From an uncultured Oscillospiraceae bacterium (GTDB lineage Bacteria; Bacillota; Clostridia; Oscillospirales; Oscillospiraceae), in assembly GCA_947599925.1 (NCBI GenBank), contig CANQFT010000006.1:24482-88481 (forward strand): DNA of 64,000 bases, written 5' to 3'. Position numbers and translations under genes: made by a program. Below the pieces are notes generated by a model. It was given only the letters and a program-made list of their open reading frames with translations. It made no database searches and was not told the origin of the DNA. Each line of letters starts with the position of its first letter. The stretch's first letter is position 1. Shown piece by piece: positions 44,116-55,412 of this stretch.

Positions 44116-45603
44116 CTACAAATCTCCGCTGGATACAAGGGAATTTGGAAGAATTTTGCCGCCAGGCTCTTTTTCCCCAGGTGTCCCCGGTTTTGGGAAG
44201 GTGACCACGAAGCAGGTGCCCTGGGCGCCCTCTCGCCGACGGCACTCCACCGTGCCGCCGTGACCCCGCACCGCGTCCCGGACGATGGACAGGCCGAGGC
44301 CCGTTCCGCCGGCGGCACGGCTCCGGGCCTTGTCTACCCGGTAGAAGCGGTCAAATATCTTTCCCAGGTCCTCCTCCGGGACGCCTACGCCGGAGTCCTC
44401 CACCTTGAGCACGCAGCCCTCCTCCGTGGCGTCCAGGCTGACCGCCACCGTGCCGCCGGGGAGGTTGTATTTCACCGCGTTTTCCATGAGGTTGAACACG
44501 ATCTGGTAGAGGTCGTCCTCGCCGCAAGGGGCCATACAGCGGTCGGCCAGGGACAGGGAGAGGTCCACCTCGCTCTGGCGGGCCAGGGGCTGGAGCATAT
44601 GGGAGGCCCGGCGGACCACCGCCGCCAGGTCCGTGGGACCCATGTCCAGGTCCTCCTCGCCGCGGGAGTCCATCCGGGTCAGGGTCAGCAGTTTTTCGGT
44701 GATGCGGGTCAGGCGCCCGGCCTCCTGCCGGATGTCGCCGATGAACTCCCGCGCGGTGGCGGGGTCCATGTTGTCCGACTGCAAGAGGGAGTCGGACAAC
44801 AGTTGGATGGAGGCCAGCGGGGTCTTCAGCTCGTGGGACGCGTCGGACACAAAGCGGCGCCGGACCTCCTCGGTGGTCTGCAGGCGGCGGGTCAGCTCGT
44901 TGAACTCGTCGGCCAGCTGGCGCAGTTCGTCGTGGCCGGAGACCTTGACCCGGTGGGAATACTCCCCCTCACGGACCAGATGGATGGCCTGCAAAAGCCG
45001 GCCGATGCGCCGGGTGACGGCGTTGGAGAGGAACAGGCTCACCGCCACGGCCAGCACCGACACCACGATGGAGATGGTGCCCAGGTTCCGCTGGATGTCC
45101 AGCAGCAGCCCGCCCTGCTCGGCGTCGTATTCAAACAGGCATACCCCGCCGATGACCCGCCCGGCGGTGGTCACCGGCGCGGCGGCCCGGCTCTGGAAGG
45201 CCCCGTCGTAAAACGCGGCGTGGAACACGTCCTGGGACTGCTCCAGGGCCTGCCGCAGTTCCGGCCAGTCGCACCGCGAGCCCATGGACTGGGCGGACTG
45301 GTCGGTGTCGTAGACCACCACGCCGCGGGCGTCGGTGATCATCACCTGGGTAAAACTGTGCAGGCTGAGCTGTTCCATCACCTGGCCCGCGCCCGCCGGA
45401 GTCACCTCCTCCAGACCGCTGAGGCCGGAGGAGAGGAGGGACAGCTGGGACTGGAGGGCGCCCTGCTTGCTGTTGAAGATCAGCTCCTGGCTGAACAGGA
45501 CGGGGTAGGTGTTGAGAAGCAGAAGCACCGCCGCGATGAGCAACACATAGGTCGCCGCGAACTTGAACCGCAGTCCCGGTCCGCGCTTTGCCGTTTTCTC
45601 CAC
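44116..45603 (-). CDS. Sensor histidine kinase (two TM, HAMP, HisKA, HATPase)
   Basis: FVSDASHELKTPLASIQLLSDSLL, NLMENAVKYN, VEDSGVGVPEEDLGKIFDRFYRVD, GTGLGLSIVRDAVRGHGG. Confidence 0.93.
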   Translation of the reverse strand: MEKTAKRGPGLRFKFAATYVLLIAAVLLLLNTYPVLFSQELIFNSKQGALQSQLSLLSSGLSGLEEVTPAGAGQVMEQLSLHSFTQVMITDARGVVVYDTDQSAQSMGSRCDWPELRQALEQSQDVFHAAFYDGAFQSRAAAPVTTAGRVIGGVCLFEYDAEQGGLLLDIQRNLGTISIVVSVLAVAVSLFLSNAVTRRIGRLLQAIHLVREGEYSHRVKVSGHDELRQLADEFNELTRRLQTTEEVRRRFVSDASHELKTPLASIQLLSDSLLQSDNMDPATAREFIGDIRQEAGRLTRITEKLLTLTRMDSRGEEDLDMGPTDLAAVVRRASHMLQPLARQSEVDLSLSLADRCMAPCGEDDLYQIVFNLMENAVKYNLPGGTVAVSLDATEEGCVLKVEDSGVGVPEEDLGKIFDRFYRVDKARSRAAGGTGLGLSIVRDAVRGHGGTVECRRREGAQGTCFVVTFPKPGTPGEKEPGGKILPNSLVSSGDL

Positions 45604-45652
45604 CCTGTCTCACCTCTCTCCCCGGCGGGCAGGCGACCCGCCGCGCCGGGCC

Positions 45653-46654
45653 TTACGCCCAGACCTCGTCGGTCTCGGTGGTCCGCTCTCTGGTCATCAG
45701 CTCTGCGGCCGCCTTTTTGGGGTCCTTGCCCCGGTAGAGCACCCGCCAGACCGCCTCGGAGATGGGCATTTCCACGCCGTGCTTGTCCGCCATGGCCTTG
45801 GCGGCGGCGGCGGCATAGTAGCCCTCCACCACCATGCCCACCTCCCGCACGGCGTCCCGGGGCAGCTTGCCCTGGCCGATGAGGATACCACAGCGGCGGT
45901 TCCGGGAGTGCATGGAGGTGCAGGTGACCACCAGATCGCCCGCGCCGGTGAGCCCGGCAAAGGTCTCCCTGCGCCCGCCCATGGCCTGGCCCAGCCGGGC
46001 CATCTCCGCCAGGCCGCGGGTCATCAGCGCCGCCTTGGTGTTGTCCCCAAAGCCCAGCCCGTCGCAGATGCCGGCGCACAGGGCGATGACGTTTTTCAGC
46101 GCCGCGCCCAGCTGAACGCCGATGACGTCGTCGGTGATATACACCCGGAAATGCTCGTTCATAAAGAGGTCCTGGACCAGTTCCGCCACATGGCGGTCCT
46201 TGGCCGCGGCCACTACGGAGGTGGGCATTTTCCGGGCCACCTCCTCGGCGTGGGACGGCCCGGACAGGGCCGCCAGCGGGAAGCGGCCGCCGGTGGCCTG
46301 CTGGATGATCTCGGTCAGGGTCAGGCAGGTGTTTTCCTCGATGCCCTTGGACACCGACACGATCACCGTGCCCTCGTCCAGCTCCTTGGCCAGCTGGGTC
46401 GCCGTGGTCCGCACGGCGAAGGAGGGCGTGGCCAGCACCACCACGCCGCACCCCTTCACGCACCCCATGTCGGAGGTGAGGACCAGCTCCTCCGGCAGAG
46501 CCACGCCGGGGAGCACCGGGTTCTCCCGCTTTTCCCGGAGCCGGGCGCTCTCGTCCTCCTGGTAGGACCAGAGGGTGACCTCGTGGCCGTTTTCCAGCAG
46601 GAGCAGGGAAAGGGCGGTGCCCCAGCCGCCGGAGCCTAAAACTGCGATCTTCAT
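45653..46654 (-). CDS. gpsA: Glycerol-3-phosphate dehydrogenase [NAD(P)+]
   Basis: KIAVLGSGGWGTALSLLL, SKGIE, LSGPSHAEEVARKMPT, GLTGAGDLVVTCTS. Confidence 0.95.
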   Translation of the reverse strand: MKIAVLGSGGWGTALSLLLLENGHEVTLWSYQEDESARLREKRENPVLPGVALPEELVLTSDMGCVKGCGVVVLATPSFAVRTTATQLAKELDEGTVIVSVSKGIEENTCLTLTEIIQQATGGRFPLAALSGPSHAEEVARKMPTSVVAAAKDRHVAELVQDLFMNEHFRVYITDDVIGVQLGAALKNVIALCAGICDGLGFGDNTKAALMTRGLAEMARLGQAMGGRRETFAGLTGAGDLVVTCTSMHSRNRRCGILIGQGKLPRDAVREVGMVVEGYYAAAAAKAMADKHGVEMPISEAVWRVLYRGKDPKKAAAELMTRERTTETDEVWA

Positions 46655-46669
46655 GACGAACCCCTCCTT

Positions 46670-47365
46670 TTATACATCGGCGCCGCGCAGGTAATACCCG
46701 ACGCCCCACTTGGTCAAGATCAACTCCGGGCTGGCGGGATCCCGCTCCAGCTTTTCCCGCAGCCGCCGGATGTGTACGTCCACCGTCCGGTCCTCTCCGG
46801 CGTACTCGTAGCCCCAGACCAGGTTCAAAAGGCTCTCCCTGGAGTACACCTTGCCCGGATTTCGCATCAGCAGCTCCATCAGGTCGAACTCCTTGGCGGT
46901 GAGCTCCACGCGCTCCTCGCCCTTCCAGGCCGCCCGCCCCTCGCAGTCCAGCCGCACATGGTCCCGGACCAGCTGGCGGCCCGCCGGGCCCTGGAGCTTG
47001 CTCTGGATGGCACTGCGGCGGAGCAGGGCCCGGACCCTGGCCTTGAGCTCCAGGATGTTGAAGGGCTTTGTGATATAGTCGTCGGCGCCGCACTCAAAGC
47101 CGGTGATCTTGTCGGCATCCTCGCCCTTGGCGGTGAGCATGATGATGGGGACGGTGGAAAACTCCCGGATGGCGAGGCAGGCCGCCAGACCGTCCACCTT
47201 GGGCATCATCAGATCCAGGATGATCAGGTCGAAGTCCTGGCTCTTGGCCAGGGACACCGCCGTCTCTCCGTCGTAGCCCACGCTGACCTCGTAGCCCTCG
47301 TTTTCCAGGTTGAAGCGGATGCCCTTGACCAGCACCTGCTCGTCGTCTACCACTAAAATTTTCAA
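46670..47365 (-). CDS. OmpR/PhoB-family response regulator
   Basis: MKILVVDDEQVLVKGIRFNLENEGYEV...LIILDLMMPKVDGL...; winged HTH VHIRRLREKLERDP. Confidence 0.93.
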   Translation of the reverse strand: MKILVVDDEQVLVKGIRFNLENEGYEVSVGYDGETAVSLAKSQDFDLIILDLMMPKVDGLAACLAIREFSTVPIIMLTAKGEDADKITGFECGADDYITKPFNILELKARVRALLRRSAIQSKLQGPAGRQLVRDHVRLDCEGRAAWKGEERVELTAKEFDLMELLMRNPGKVYSRESLLNLVWGYEYAGEDRTVDVHIRRLREKLERDPASPELILTKWGVGYYLRGADV

Positions 47366-47395
47366 AGGCGCCTCCTCATTTTCTCAGGAAATCGG

Positions 47396-47424
47396 TTGCG
47401 GACAGTGGAAAAATCTGTTATAAT
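47396..47424 (+). promoter_or_regulatory. sigma-A-type promoter of dacF
   Basis: TTGCGG-N17-TATAAT. Confidence 0.65.
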
Positions 47425-47501
47425 CTCAGGCTGGACCCGCTCCGCCGGATGGGGCAAAACGGAATACACGACCATTATAACACACAGATGGAGAATTTGC
47501 C

Positions 47502-48947
47502 ATGAAAAAATACATTTCTTTCCTGCTGGCGTTGTTTTTGGCGCTGACGGTCCTGGCCCCGGCCTCTCTGTCCGCCCCCGCGGAGGAGGGCACCGCCGCC
47601 CAGAGTACCGCGGCGGAGGAGGGCACCGCCGCCCAGAGTACCGCGGCGGAGGAGGGCACCGCCGTCCAGGAAAAGCCGGAGGTATTCAGCGACATTCTGC
47701 GGGACATGGAGCCCGCCAAATGCAAGGCCGCTGTTTTGATGGACGCCGACACCGGCGAGGTCCTCTACCAGTTGGACGCCCACGAGCAGAATTACCCCGC
47801 CTCCATCACCAAGATCATGACCGCGCTGTTGGTGCTGGAGGCGGTGGACCGGGGAGAGCTGACCCTGGAGGAACTGGTCACCGCCTCGGATACCTTTGGC
47901 TATGACCTGGAGGTGGGCGGGACCACCCAGAACATCCAGCCCGGCGAGCAGATGAGCGTGCTGGAGCTGCTGTACTGCGCGCTGGTCCCCTCCGCCAACG
48001 AGGCCTGCAACATCCTGGCCCAGCGGCTGGCGGGCGACATCCCGGCCTTCGTGGAGCGGATGAACCAGCGCGCCCAGGAGCTGGGCATGGAGGACACCCA
48101 CTTTGCCAACGCCCACGGCCTCCACAACGCCGACCACTACACCAGCGCCTACGACATCGCCCTGATGACCCAGGCGGCTCTGCGGAACGACACCTTCCGC
48201 ACCATCGTCTCGGTCCGCAGTCACACCGTCCCCGCCACCAACCTCCACGGCGAGCGGAAGCTCAGCTCCACCAACGCCCTGATCAATCCCCTGTACAGCG
48301 GCCAGTACACCTATCCCCAGGCCATCGGCGTCAAGACCGGCTCCACCAGCGCGGCGGGGAAGTGCCTGGTGTCCGCGGCGGTGAACAAGGGCCGGACGCT
48401 GATCTGCGTGGTGCTGGGCGCGGAAGAGGTCAAGAACGAGGACGGCGAGGTGGACCGCCAGCAGTTTTCCGAGAGCAGGCGGCTTTTGAAGTGGGGGTTT
48501 GAAAACTTCGAGCGCAAGGTGCTGGTGGACGCCAGACGGCCGGTGAAGGAGATGCCCGTGGAGCTGTCCGCCGAGGTGACCTCCGTGGCCGTCAAGCCCC
48601 AGCAGGACCTGGAGCTGACGCTGCCCAAGGACCTGGACCCCGCGGACTTCCAGCAGGATGTGACCCTCTACTACAACGCGGTGGAGGCCCCTGTGGAGGC
48701 CGGGCAGATCTTGGGCGAGCTCACCGTCCGCAACGGCCAGACCACCTACGGCACGGTGAAGCTGGTGGCGGCGGCCTCCGCCGAGCGCAGCGAGTTTTTG
48801 TACCGCATGAAGCAGCTGCGGGACTTCTTTGGCCAGACCTGGGTGAAGATCGGCCTGGTCATCCTGGGCGTGGTCATCGTGGCCGCCATCCTCCGCTTTG
48901 GCGTATTCAAGCCCCGCAGGGGCTACCACGGCCGGAAAAGACGGTAA
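47502..48947 (+). CDS. dacF: D-alanyl-D-alanine carboxypeptidase (PBP5/DacF family)
   Basis: PASITKIMTALLVLEA, SANEACNILAQ, GVKTGSTSAAGKCLVSAA; C-terminal TM. Confidence 0.9.
   Translation: MKKYISFLLALFLALTVLAPASLSAPAEEGTAAQSTAAEEGTAAQSTAAEEGTAVQEKPEVFSDILRDMEPAKCKAAVLMDADTGEVLYQLDAHEQNYPASITKIMTALLVLEAVDRGELTLEELVTASDTFGYDLEVGGTTQNIQPGEQMSVLELLYCALVPSANEACNILAQRLAGDIPAFVERMNQRAQELGMEDTHFANAHGLHNADHYTSAYDIALMTQAALRNDTFRTIVSVRSHTVPATNLHGERKLSSTNALINPLYSGQYTYPQAIGVKTGSTSAAGKCLVSAAVNKGRTLICVVLGAEEVKNEDGEVDRQQFSESRRLLKWGFENFERKVLVDARRPVKEMPVELSAEVTSVAVKPQQDLELTLPKDLDPADFQQDVTLYYNAVEAPVEAGQILGELTVRNGQTTYGTVKLVAAASAERSEFLYRMKQLRDFFGQTWVKIGLVILGVVIVAAILRFGVFKPRRGYHGRKRR
47579..47669 (+). repeat. 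33-bp in-frame tandem repeat (about 2.7 copies) in dacF N-terminal region
   Basis: GCGGAGGAGGGCACCGCCGCCCAGAGTACCGCG units starting 33 bp apart, encoding AEEGTAAQSTA. Confidence 0.9.
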
Positions 48948-48954
48948 ATATTCC

Positions 48955-48983
48955 TTGACTTGGTCCCTTTGTTATGCTATAAT
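48955..48983 (+). promoter_or_regulatory. Strong sigma-A-type promoter of the str operon
   Basis: TTGACT-N17-TATAAT. Confidence 0.75.
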
Positions 48984-49034
48984 GCCAAGTTGCGCCGGTA
49001 TGTCCGGCCTGAAAACCGCGGAGGAGGGGTCAGG

Positions 49035-49274
49035 TTGCTGGAGGAGTTGAACAACGCCCCGTGCGTCGTGGGCGCCAAGCAGGTCCGCCGGGCCCTGGCC
49101 GCCGGAAAAGCGAAGAAGCTCTTTGTGGCCCTGGATGCCGACCCCGCCTTGGTCCGGCCCCTGACCGACCTGGCCGGAGAGCGGGGCGTTCCCGTGGAGG
49201 AGGTCCCCGACATGAAGGCCCTGGGCCAAGCCTGCGCCATCGCGGTCAAGGCCGCCTGCGCCGCGCTGTTGTGA
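49035..49274 (+). CDS. L7Ae family ribosomal/RNA-binding protein (YbxF/RplGB-like)
   Basis: TTG start LLEELNNAPCVVGAKQVRRALAAGKAKKLFVALDADP...; located directly upstream of rpsL. Confidence 0.8.
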   Translation: MLEELNNAPCVVGAKQVRRALAAGKAKKLFVALDADPALVRPLTDLAGERGVPVEEVPDMKALGQACAIAVKAACAALL

Positions 49275-49360
49275 GCGCGGGTATCATTTGGTTTTAACTG
49301 GATAATATCCCGTTATCCTGTTAAAATATATCATTAACAACAAAAGAAAGGAGGAACACT

Positions 49361-49783
49361 ATGCCTACGTTCAATCAGCTGGTCCGCAAGGGACGCAAGA
49401 GCGCCACCTACAAGTCCACCGCTCCCGCCATGCAGTTCGGCCTCAACACCATCAAGAACCAGGAGACCGACCTGCCCTCTCCCCAGAAGAGAGGTGTGTG
49501 CACCGCCGTGCGTACCTCTACCCCCAAGAAGCCCAACTCGGCCCTTCGTAAGATCGCCCGTGTGAAGCTCACCAACGGCTATGAGGTCACCGCCTATATC
49601 CCCGGCGTGGGTCACAACCTGCAGGAGCACAGCGTGGTCATGATCCGTGGCGGCCGTGTCAAGGACCTGCCCGGCGTGCGTTACCACATCATCCGCGGCA
49701 CGCTGGACACCCAGGGCGTCTCCGGCCGTATGCAGGCCCGCTCCAAGTACGGCGCCAAGCGGCCCAAGGCCGGCAAGAAGTAA
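49361..49783 (+). CDS. rpsL: 30S ribosomal protein S12
   Basis: [13 protein letters not shown]...[34 protein letters not shown]. Confidence 0.98.
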   Translation: MPTFNQLVRKGRKSATYKSTAPAMQFGLNTIKNQETDLPSPQKRGVCTAVRTSTPKKPNSALRKIARVKLTNGYEVTAYIPGVGHNLQEHSVVMIRGGRVKDLPGVRYHIIRGTLDTQGVSGRMQARSKYGAKRPKAGKK

Positions 49784-49919
49784 ATCCGACCCATCCCCCG
49801 CACGCCTCGCCGTGCGTTCCCTATATTAAAGAGGGCGCGTTTCCGGCGGGCATACACGAACGTTGAAAAACGCTTCGAGTACCTATGAAATTCATTTTTA
49901 TATGAAGGAGGGAAGCGAA

Positions 49920-50390
49920 GTGCCCAGAAGAGGAAACGTACCCAAGCGGGAGATCCTCCCCGATCCGGTATACCATTCCGTCTTAGTCACTAAGCTTGTC
50001 AACAGCATCATGCTCGACGGCAAAAAGGGCGTGGCCCAGAAGGTCGTCTACGGCGCCTTTGACATCATCAAGGAGAAGACCGACAAGGAGCCCCTTGACG
50101 TGTTCACCGCCGCGCTGGAGAACATCATGCCCAGTCTGGAGACCAAATCCCGCCGTGTGGGCGGCTCCACCTATCAGGTGCCCATGGAGGTCCGGCCCGA
50201 GCGGCGCCAGACCCTGGGCCTGAGGTGGCTCACCGCCTACTCCCGCGGTCGTGGCGAAAAGACCATGCGCGAGCGTCTGGCCGGCGAGATCATGGACGCC
50301 GCCAACAACACCGGCGCCGCCGTGAAAAAGCGCGAGGACGTCCACAAGATGGCCGAGGCCAACCAGGCGTTCGCCCACTACCGCTGGTAA
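49920..50390 (+). CDS. rpsG: 30S ribosomal protein S7
   Basis: [49 protein letters not shown] start. Confidence 0.98.
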   Translation: MPRRGNVPKREILPDPVYHSVLVTKLVNSIMLDGKKGVAQKVVYGAFDIIKEKTDKEPLDVFTAALENIMPSLETKSRRVGGSTYQVPMEVRPERRQTLGLRWLTAYSRGRGEKTMRERLAGEIMDAANNTGAAVKKREDVHKMAEANQAFAHYRW

Positions 50391-50411
50391 GACCCAAGGA
50401 GTATTAGAGAT

Positions 50412-52520
50412 ATGGCGAGAAAAGTTAGCTTAGAAAACACCAGAAACATCGGCATCATGGCCCACATCGACGCCGGCAAGACCACCACCACCGAGCGTAT
50501 CCTCTACTACACCGGCGTCAACTACAAGATCGGCGAGACCCATGACGGCACTGCCACCATGGACTGGATGGCCCAGGAGCAGGAGCGGGGCATCACCATC
50601 ACCTCCGCCGCCACCACCTGCTACTGGAAGGGCACCAAGGACCAGTTTCCCCAGACCCGCATCAACATCATCGACACGCCGGGCCACGTGGACTTCACCG
50701 TGGAGGTGGAGCGCTCGTTGCGCGTGCTGGACGGCTCTGTGACCGTCATGTGCGCCAAGGGCGGCGTGGAGCCCCAGTCGGAGACCGTCTGGCGCCAGGC
50801 CGACCACTACAAGGTCCCCCGCATGATCTACGTCAACAAGATGGACATCATGGGCGCGGACTTCTACCACGTCCTGGACATGATCCACGACCGGCTCAAG
50901 TGCAACGCCGTGCCCATCCAGCTCCCCATCGGCCGGGAGGATACCTTCAAGGGCATCATCGACCTGGTGGAGATGGACGCCGACATCTACTACGACGAGA
51001 TGGGCAAGGATATGCGCGTGGAGGAGATCCCCGCGGATATGCTGGACCTGGCCAACGAGTACCGGGAGAAACTGCTGGACGCGGTGTCCATGTTCGACGA
51101 CGAGATCATGGAGATGTTCCTGGAGGGTCAGGACATTCCCCAGGATAAGATCCGCAAGGCCATCCGGGCGGCCACCATCGCCAACGAGTTCGTCCCCGTC
51201 ACCTGCGGCACCTCTTACAAGAATAAGGGTGTGCAGAAACTGCTGGACGCCATCGTGGACTATATGCCCGCCCCCACCGACATCCCGCCCATCCAGGGCG
51301 TGAACCCCGACACCGACGAGATCGACGAGCGCCCCAGCGACGACTCCGCCCCCTTCTCCGCTCTGGTGTTCAAGATCGCCACCGACCCCTTCGTGGGCCG
51401 TCTGGCCTACACCCGCATCTACTCCGGCGTGCTCAACACCGGTACCGGCGTGCTCAACTCCACCAAGGGGCAGAAAGAGCGCATCGGCCGCATTCTGCAG
51501 ATGCACGCCAACCACCGCGAGGACCTGGAGACGGTCTACTCCGGCGACATCGCCGCCGTCATCGGCCTGAAGAACTCCACCACCGGCGACACCCTCTGCG
51601 ACGAGAAGCACCCCATCATCCTGGAGTCCATGGAGTTCCCCGACCCCGTCATCCGCGTGGCCATCGAGCCCAAGACCAAGGCCGGCCAGGAGAAGATGGG
51701 CATCGCCCTGTCCAAGCTGGCCGAGGAGGACCCCACCTTCAAGACCTGGACCGACGAGGAGACCGGCCAGACCATCATCGCCGGCATGGGCGAGCTCCAT
51801 CTGGAGATCATCGTGGACCGCCTTTTGCGCGAGTACAAGGTGGAGGCCAACGTGGGCGCGCCCCAGGTGGCCTACAAGGAGACCATCCGCAAGAGCGTGG
51901 AGCAGGACACCAAATACGCCCGTCAGTCCGGCGGTAAGGGCCAGTACGGCCATGTGAAGATCCGCGTGGAGCCCAACGAGTCCGGCGCGGGCTACGTCTT
52001 TGAAAACGCCATCGTGGGCGGCGCCATCCCCAAGGAGTATATCCCCGCCGTGGACGCGGGCATCCAGGGCGCCATGCAGGCCGGTGTGCTGGCCGGCTAC
52101 CCGGTGGAGGACGTGAAGGTCACGCTGTACGACGGCTCCTTCCACGAGGTGGACTCCTCGGAAATGGCCTTTAAGATCGCCGGTTCCATGGCTTTCAAAG
52201 AGGCCTGCCGCAAGGCCGATCCCGTGCTGCTGGAGCCGGTGATGAAGGTGGACGTGATCGTCCCGGACGACTATCTGGGCAACGTCATCGGCGACCTCAC
52301 CTCTCGCCGGGGCATGGTCCAGGGCCAGGAGAGCCGCACCGGCGCCACCCAGGTCACCGCCCACGTGCCTCTGGCCGAGATGTTCGGCTACGCCACCGAC
52401 CTGCGCTCCCGCACCCAGGGCCGGGGCCAGTATTCCATGGAGCCCCACAGCTACGTGGAGATCCCCAAGTCCATCGCCGAGAAGATCATCGCCCAGCGGG
52501 GCAAACAGAGCGAGGACTAA
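50412..52520 (+). CDS. fusA: Elongation factor G
   Basis: [24 protein letters not shown]...full-length EF-G. Confidence 0.98.
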   Translation: MARKVSLENTRNIGIMAHIDAGKTTTTERILYYTGVNYKIGETHDGTATMDWMAQEQERGITITSAATTCYWKGTKDQFPQTRINIIDTPGHVDFTVEVERSLRVLDGSVTVMCAKGGVEPQSETVWRQADHYKVPRMIYVNKMDIMGADFYHVLDMIHDRLKCNAVPIQLPIGREDTFKGIIDLVEMDADIYYDEMGKDMRVEEIPADMLDLANEYREKLLDAVSMFDDEIMEMFLEGQDIPQDKIRKAIRAATIANEFVPVTCGTSYKNKGVQKLLDAIVDYMPAPTDIPPIQGVNPDTDEIDERPSDDSAPFSALVFKIATDPFVGRLAYTRIYSGVLNTGTGVLNSTKGQKERIGRILQMHANHREDLETVYSGDIAAVIGLKNSTTGDTLCDEKHPIILESMEFPDPVIRVAIEPKTKAGQEKMGIALSKLAEEDPTFKTWTDEETGQTIIAGMGELHLEIIVDRLLREYKVEANVGAPQVAYKETIRKSVEQDTKYARQSGGKGQYGHVKIRVEPNESGAGYVFENAIVGGAIPKEYIPAVDAGIQGAMQAGVLAGYPVEDVKVTLYDGSFHEVDSSEMAFKIAGSMAFKEACRKADPVLLEPVMKVDVIVPDDYLGNVIGDLTSRRGMVQGQESRTGATQVTAHVPLAEMFGYATDLRSRTQGRGQYSMEPHSYVEIPKSIAEKIIAQRGKQSED

Positions 52521-52527
52521 AAAGGGC

Positions 52528-52556
52528 TTGCTTTTTTCAGCAAGATGCGATACAAT
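52528..52556 (+). promoter_or_regulatory. Putative tuf promoter
   Basis: TTGCTT-N17-TACAAT. Confidence 0.5.
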
Positions 52557-52623
52557 CAGTACCAACGTGTACTGACAACTTTCCCCAGCAACCATATTAG
52601 CCACTCTAAGGAGGATAACAAAA

Positions 52624-53826
<1,203 letters not shown>

Positions 53827-53860
53827 TCTCCCTCTGGACCGTTGCGCTGATCAAACCCAG

Positions 53861-53896
53861 AGGACGCCAGCCGCGACCCGGCTGGCGTCCTTTTTC
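53861..53896 (+). terminator. Intrinsic terminator after tuf
   Basis: AGGACGCCAGCCgcgacccGGCTGGCGTCCTttttc. Confidence 0.85.
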
Positions 53897-53916
53897 AAAG
53901 GAAGAAGGGAACGAAT

Positions 53917-54744
53917 ATGCCAGGAGTGGACGAGGCGGTCAGCGGCGTGCTGACTGGACTGCCTGAAAAGCTGAATCTGTGGAACATCGCCTTTGTTTTG
54001 CTGGTCATCATCGCCGCGGTGGTGGTGAGCCGGGTGATCATGTCCCTGGTGGGCCGGGCGCTGAAAAAGAGCAAGCTGGACCCCGTCTTGGTCAAGCTCA
54101 TCCGCACGGCGGTAAAACTGCTGGTGGGTGTGGTGTGCGTCCTCATCATCTGCGAGACCCTGGGCGTGGAGGTCACCTCTCTGCTGGCCCTCTTCTCTGT
54201 GGTAGGTCTGGCGCTGTCCCTGGCCATGCAGGGCCTGCTGGCCAATCTGGCCGGGGGCATGGTGCTCCTGTGGGCCAAGCCCTTCCGGGTCGGCGACTTT
54301 GTGGAGGTGGACGGCGTCACGGGCACGGTGAAGGAGACCAGCCTGATGTATACCAAGCTGGACACCACCGACAACCGGCTGGTGGTCATCCCCAACAAGA
54401 TCATCTCCGAGGCCAAGGTGCAGAACTTCGCCGCCGAGGAGACCCGGCGCGTGGAGGTGACCTTCTCCGCCTCCTACGACAGCCCCATCGACCAGGTGAA
54501 GGAGGCGGTGCTGGAGGCCCTGGCCGACAACCAGCTGACCCTGGACCAGCCCGCGCCCGTGGTGGGCGTGGCGGAATTTGGCGCCAGCGCTATCCGCTAT
54601 AACGTCTGGGTCTGGTGCAAGGGCAGCGACTACTGGCCCGCGCTTTACAGCGTCAACGAGAGCATCAAAGCGGGCCTGGACCGGCGCGGGCTGAACATGA
54701 CCTACGACCACATCAACGTGCATATGATCGAACAGGACAAGTGA
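53917..54744 (+). CDS. Small-conductance mechanosensitive channel (MscS family)
   Basis: GLALSLAMQGLLANLAGGMVLLWAKPFRVGDFVEVDGVTGTVKE...NRLVVIPNKII. Confidence 0.92.
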   Translation: MPGVDEAVSGVLTGLPEKLNLWNIAFVLLVIIAAVVVSRVIMSLVGRALKKSKLDPVLVKLIRTAVKLLVGVVCVLIICETLGVEVTSLLALFSVVGLALSLAMQGLLANLAGGMVLLWAKPFRVGDFVEVDGVTGTVKETSLMYTKLDTTDNRLVVIPNKIISEAKVQNFAAEETRRVEVTFSASYDSPIDQVKEAVLEALADNQLTLDQPAPVVGVAEFGASAIRYNVWVWCKGSDYWPALYSVNESIKAGLDRRGLNMTYDHINVHMIEQDK

Positions 54745-54766
54745 CAAGAAAGGGAGGAATGAAACC

Positions 54767-55321
54767 ATGTCTGCGTGTAAAGTAGCGGGCAAGGCGCTGA
54801 GGCTGGTGTGCCTGGGCGCGGTCATCGGCGCTCTGGGCAGTCTCCGCATCCTCAGCCCCGTGGCGGGCGGCGTGGCCGCCATCCTGGGCGCCGCGCTGGT
54901 GCTCTACGGGCTCTATGCCGCCGCCCCCGCCCACAGCTATTACCGCCTGGCCATGATCATGGAGGCGGCCTGCATCGTCATTTCCGTGCTGCAGATGATC
55001 TTCGAAAGCGGAGTGCTGGGCGGGGTCCTTTCCATCCTGAACATCCTGGCGGCCCTGCTGTCCACCGCCTTTGTGTGCGGCGCCACCCGTGGACTGCTCA
55101 AGGACAAGGACGACGGCCACTTGGCTGACCAGGCGCGGCTCGTGATTCTGCTCTACGCCCTGTGCGCGGCGGTGTCCATCATCTGCGTCCTGGTGGGCTG
55201 GATCCCCGTTTTGGACGTCCTGGCCGGCATCGCCGGGATCCTCACCGGCGTGGTGATGCTGGTGGCCGACGTCATCAAGATCATCTTCTACTACCAGTCC
55301 TCCAAAGCCCTGCGGGCCTGA
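54767..55321 (+). CDS. Hypothetical multi-TM membrane protein
   Basis: ORF with RBS and several hydrophobic segments. Confidence 0.7.
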   Translation: MSACKVAGKALRLVCLGAVIGALGSLRILSPVAGGVAAILGAALVLYGLYAAAPAHSYYRLAMIMEAACIVISVLQMIFESGVLGGVLSILNILAALLSTAFVCGATRGLLKDKDDGHLADQARLVILLYALCAAVSIICVLVGWIPVLDVLAGIAGILTGVVMLVADVIKIIFYYQSSKALRA

Positions 55322-55325
55322 ACAC

Positions 55326-55362
55326 AAAAAACCCCGGACCAGCGCGGTCCGGGGCTTTTTTT
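55326..55362. terminator. Intrinsic terminator
   Basis: aaaaaCCCCGGACCagcgcGGTCCGGGGctttttt. Confidence 0.85.
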
Positions 55363-55412
55363 ACACGGGCGAAGCGGGACATCCCAGCGGTCATTTTTCC
55401 GACAGAGCCCTG

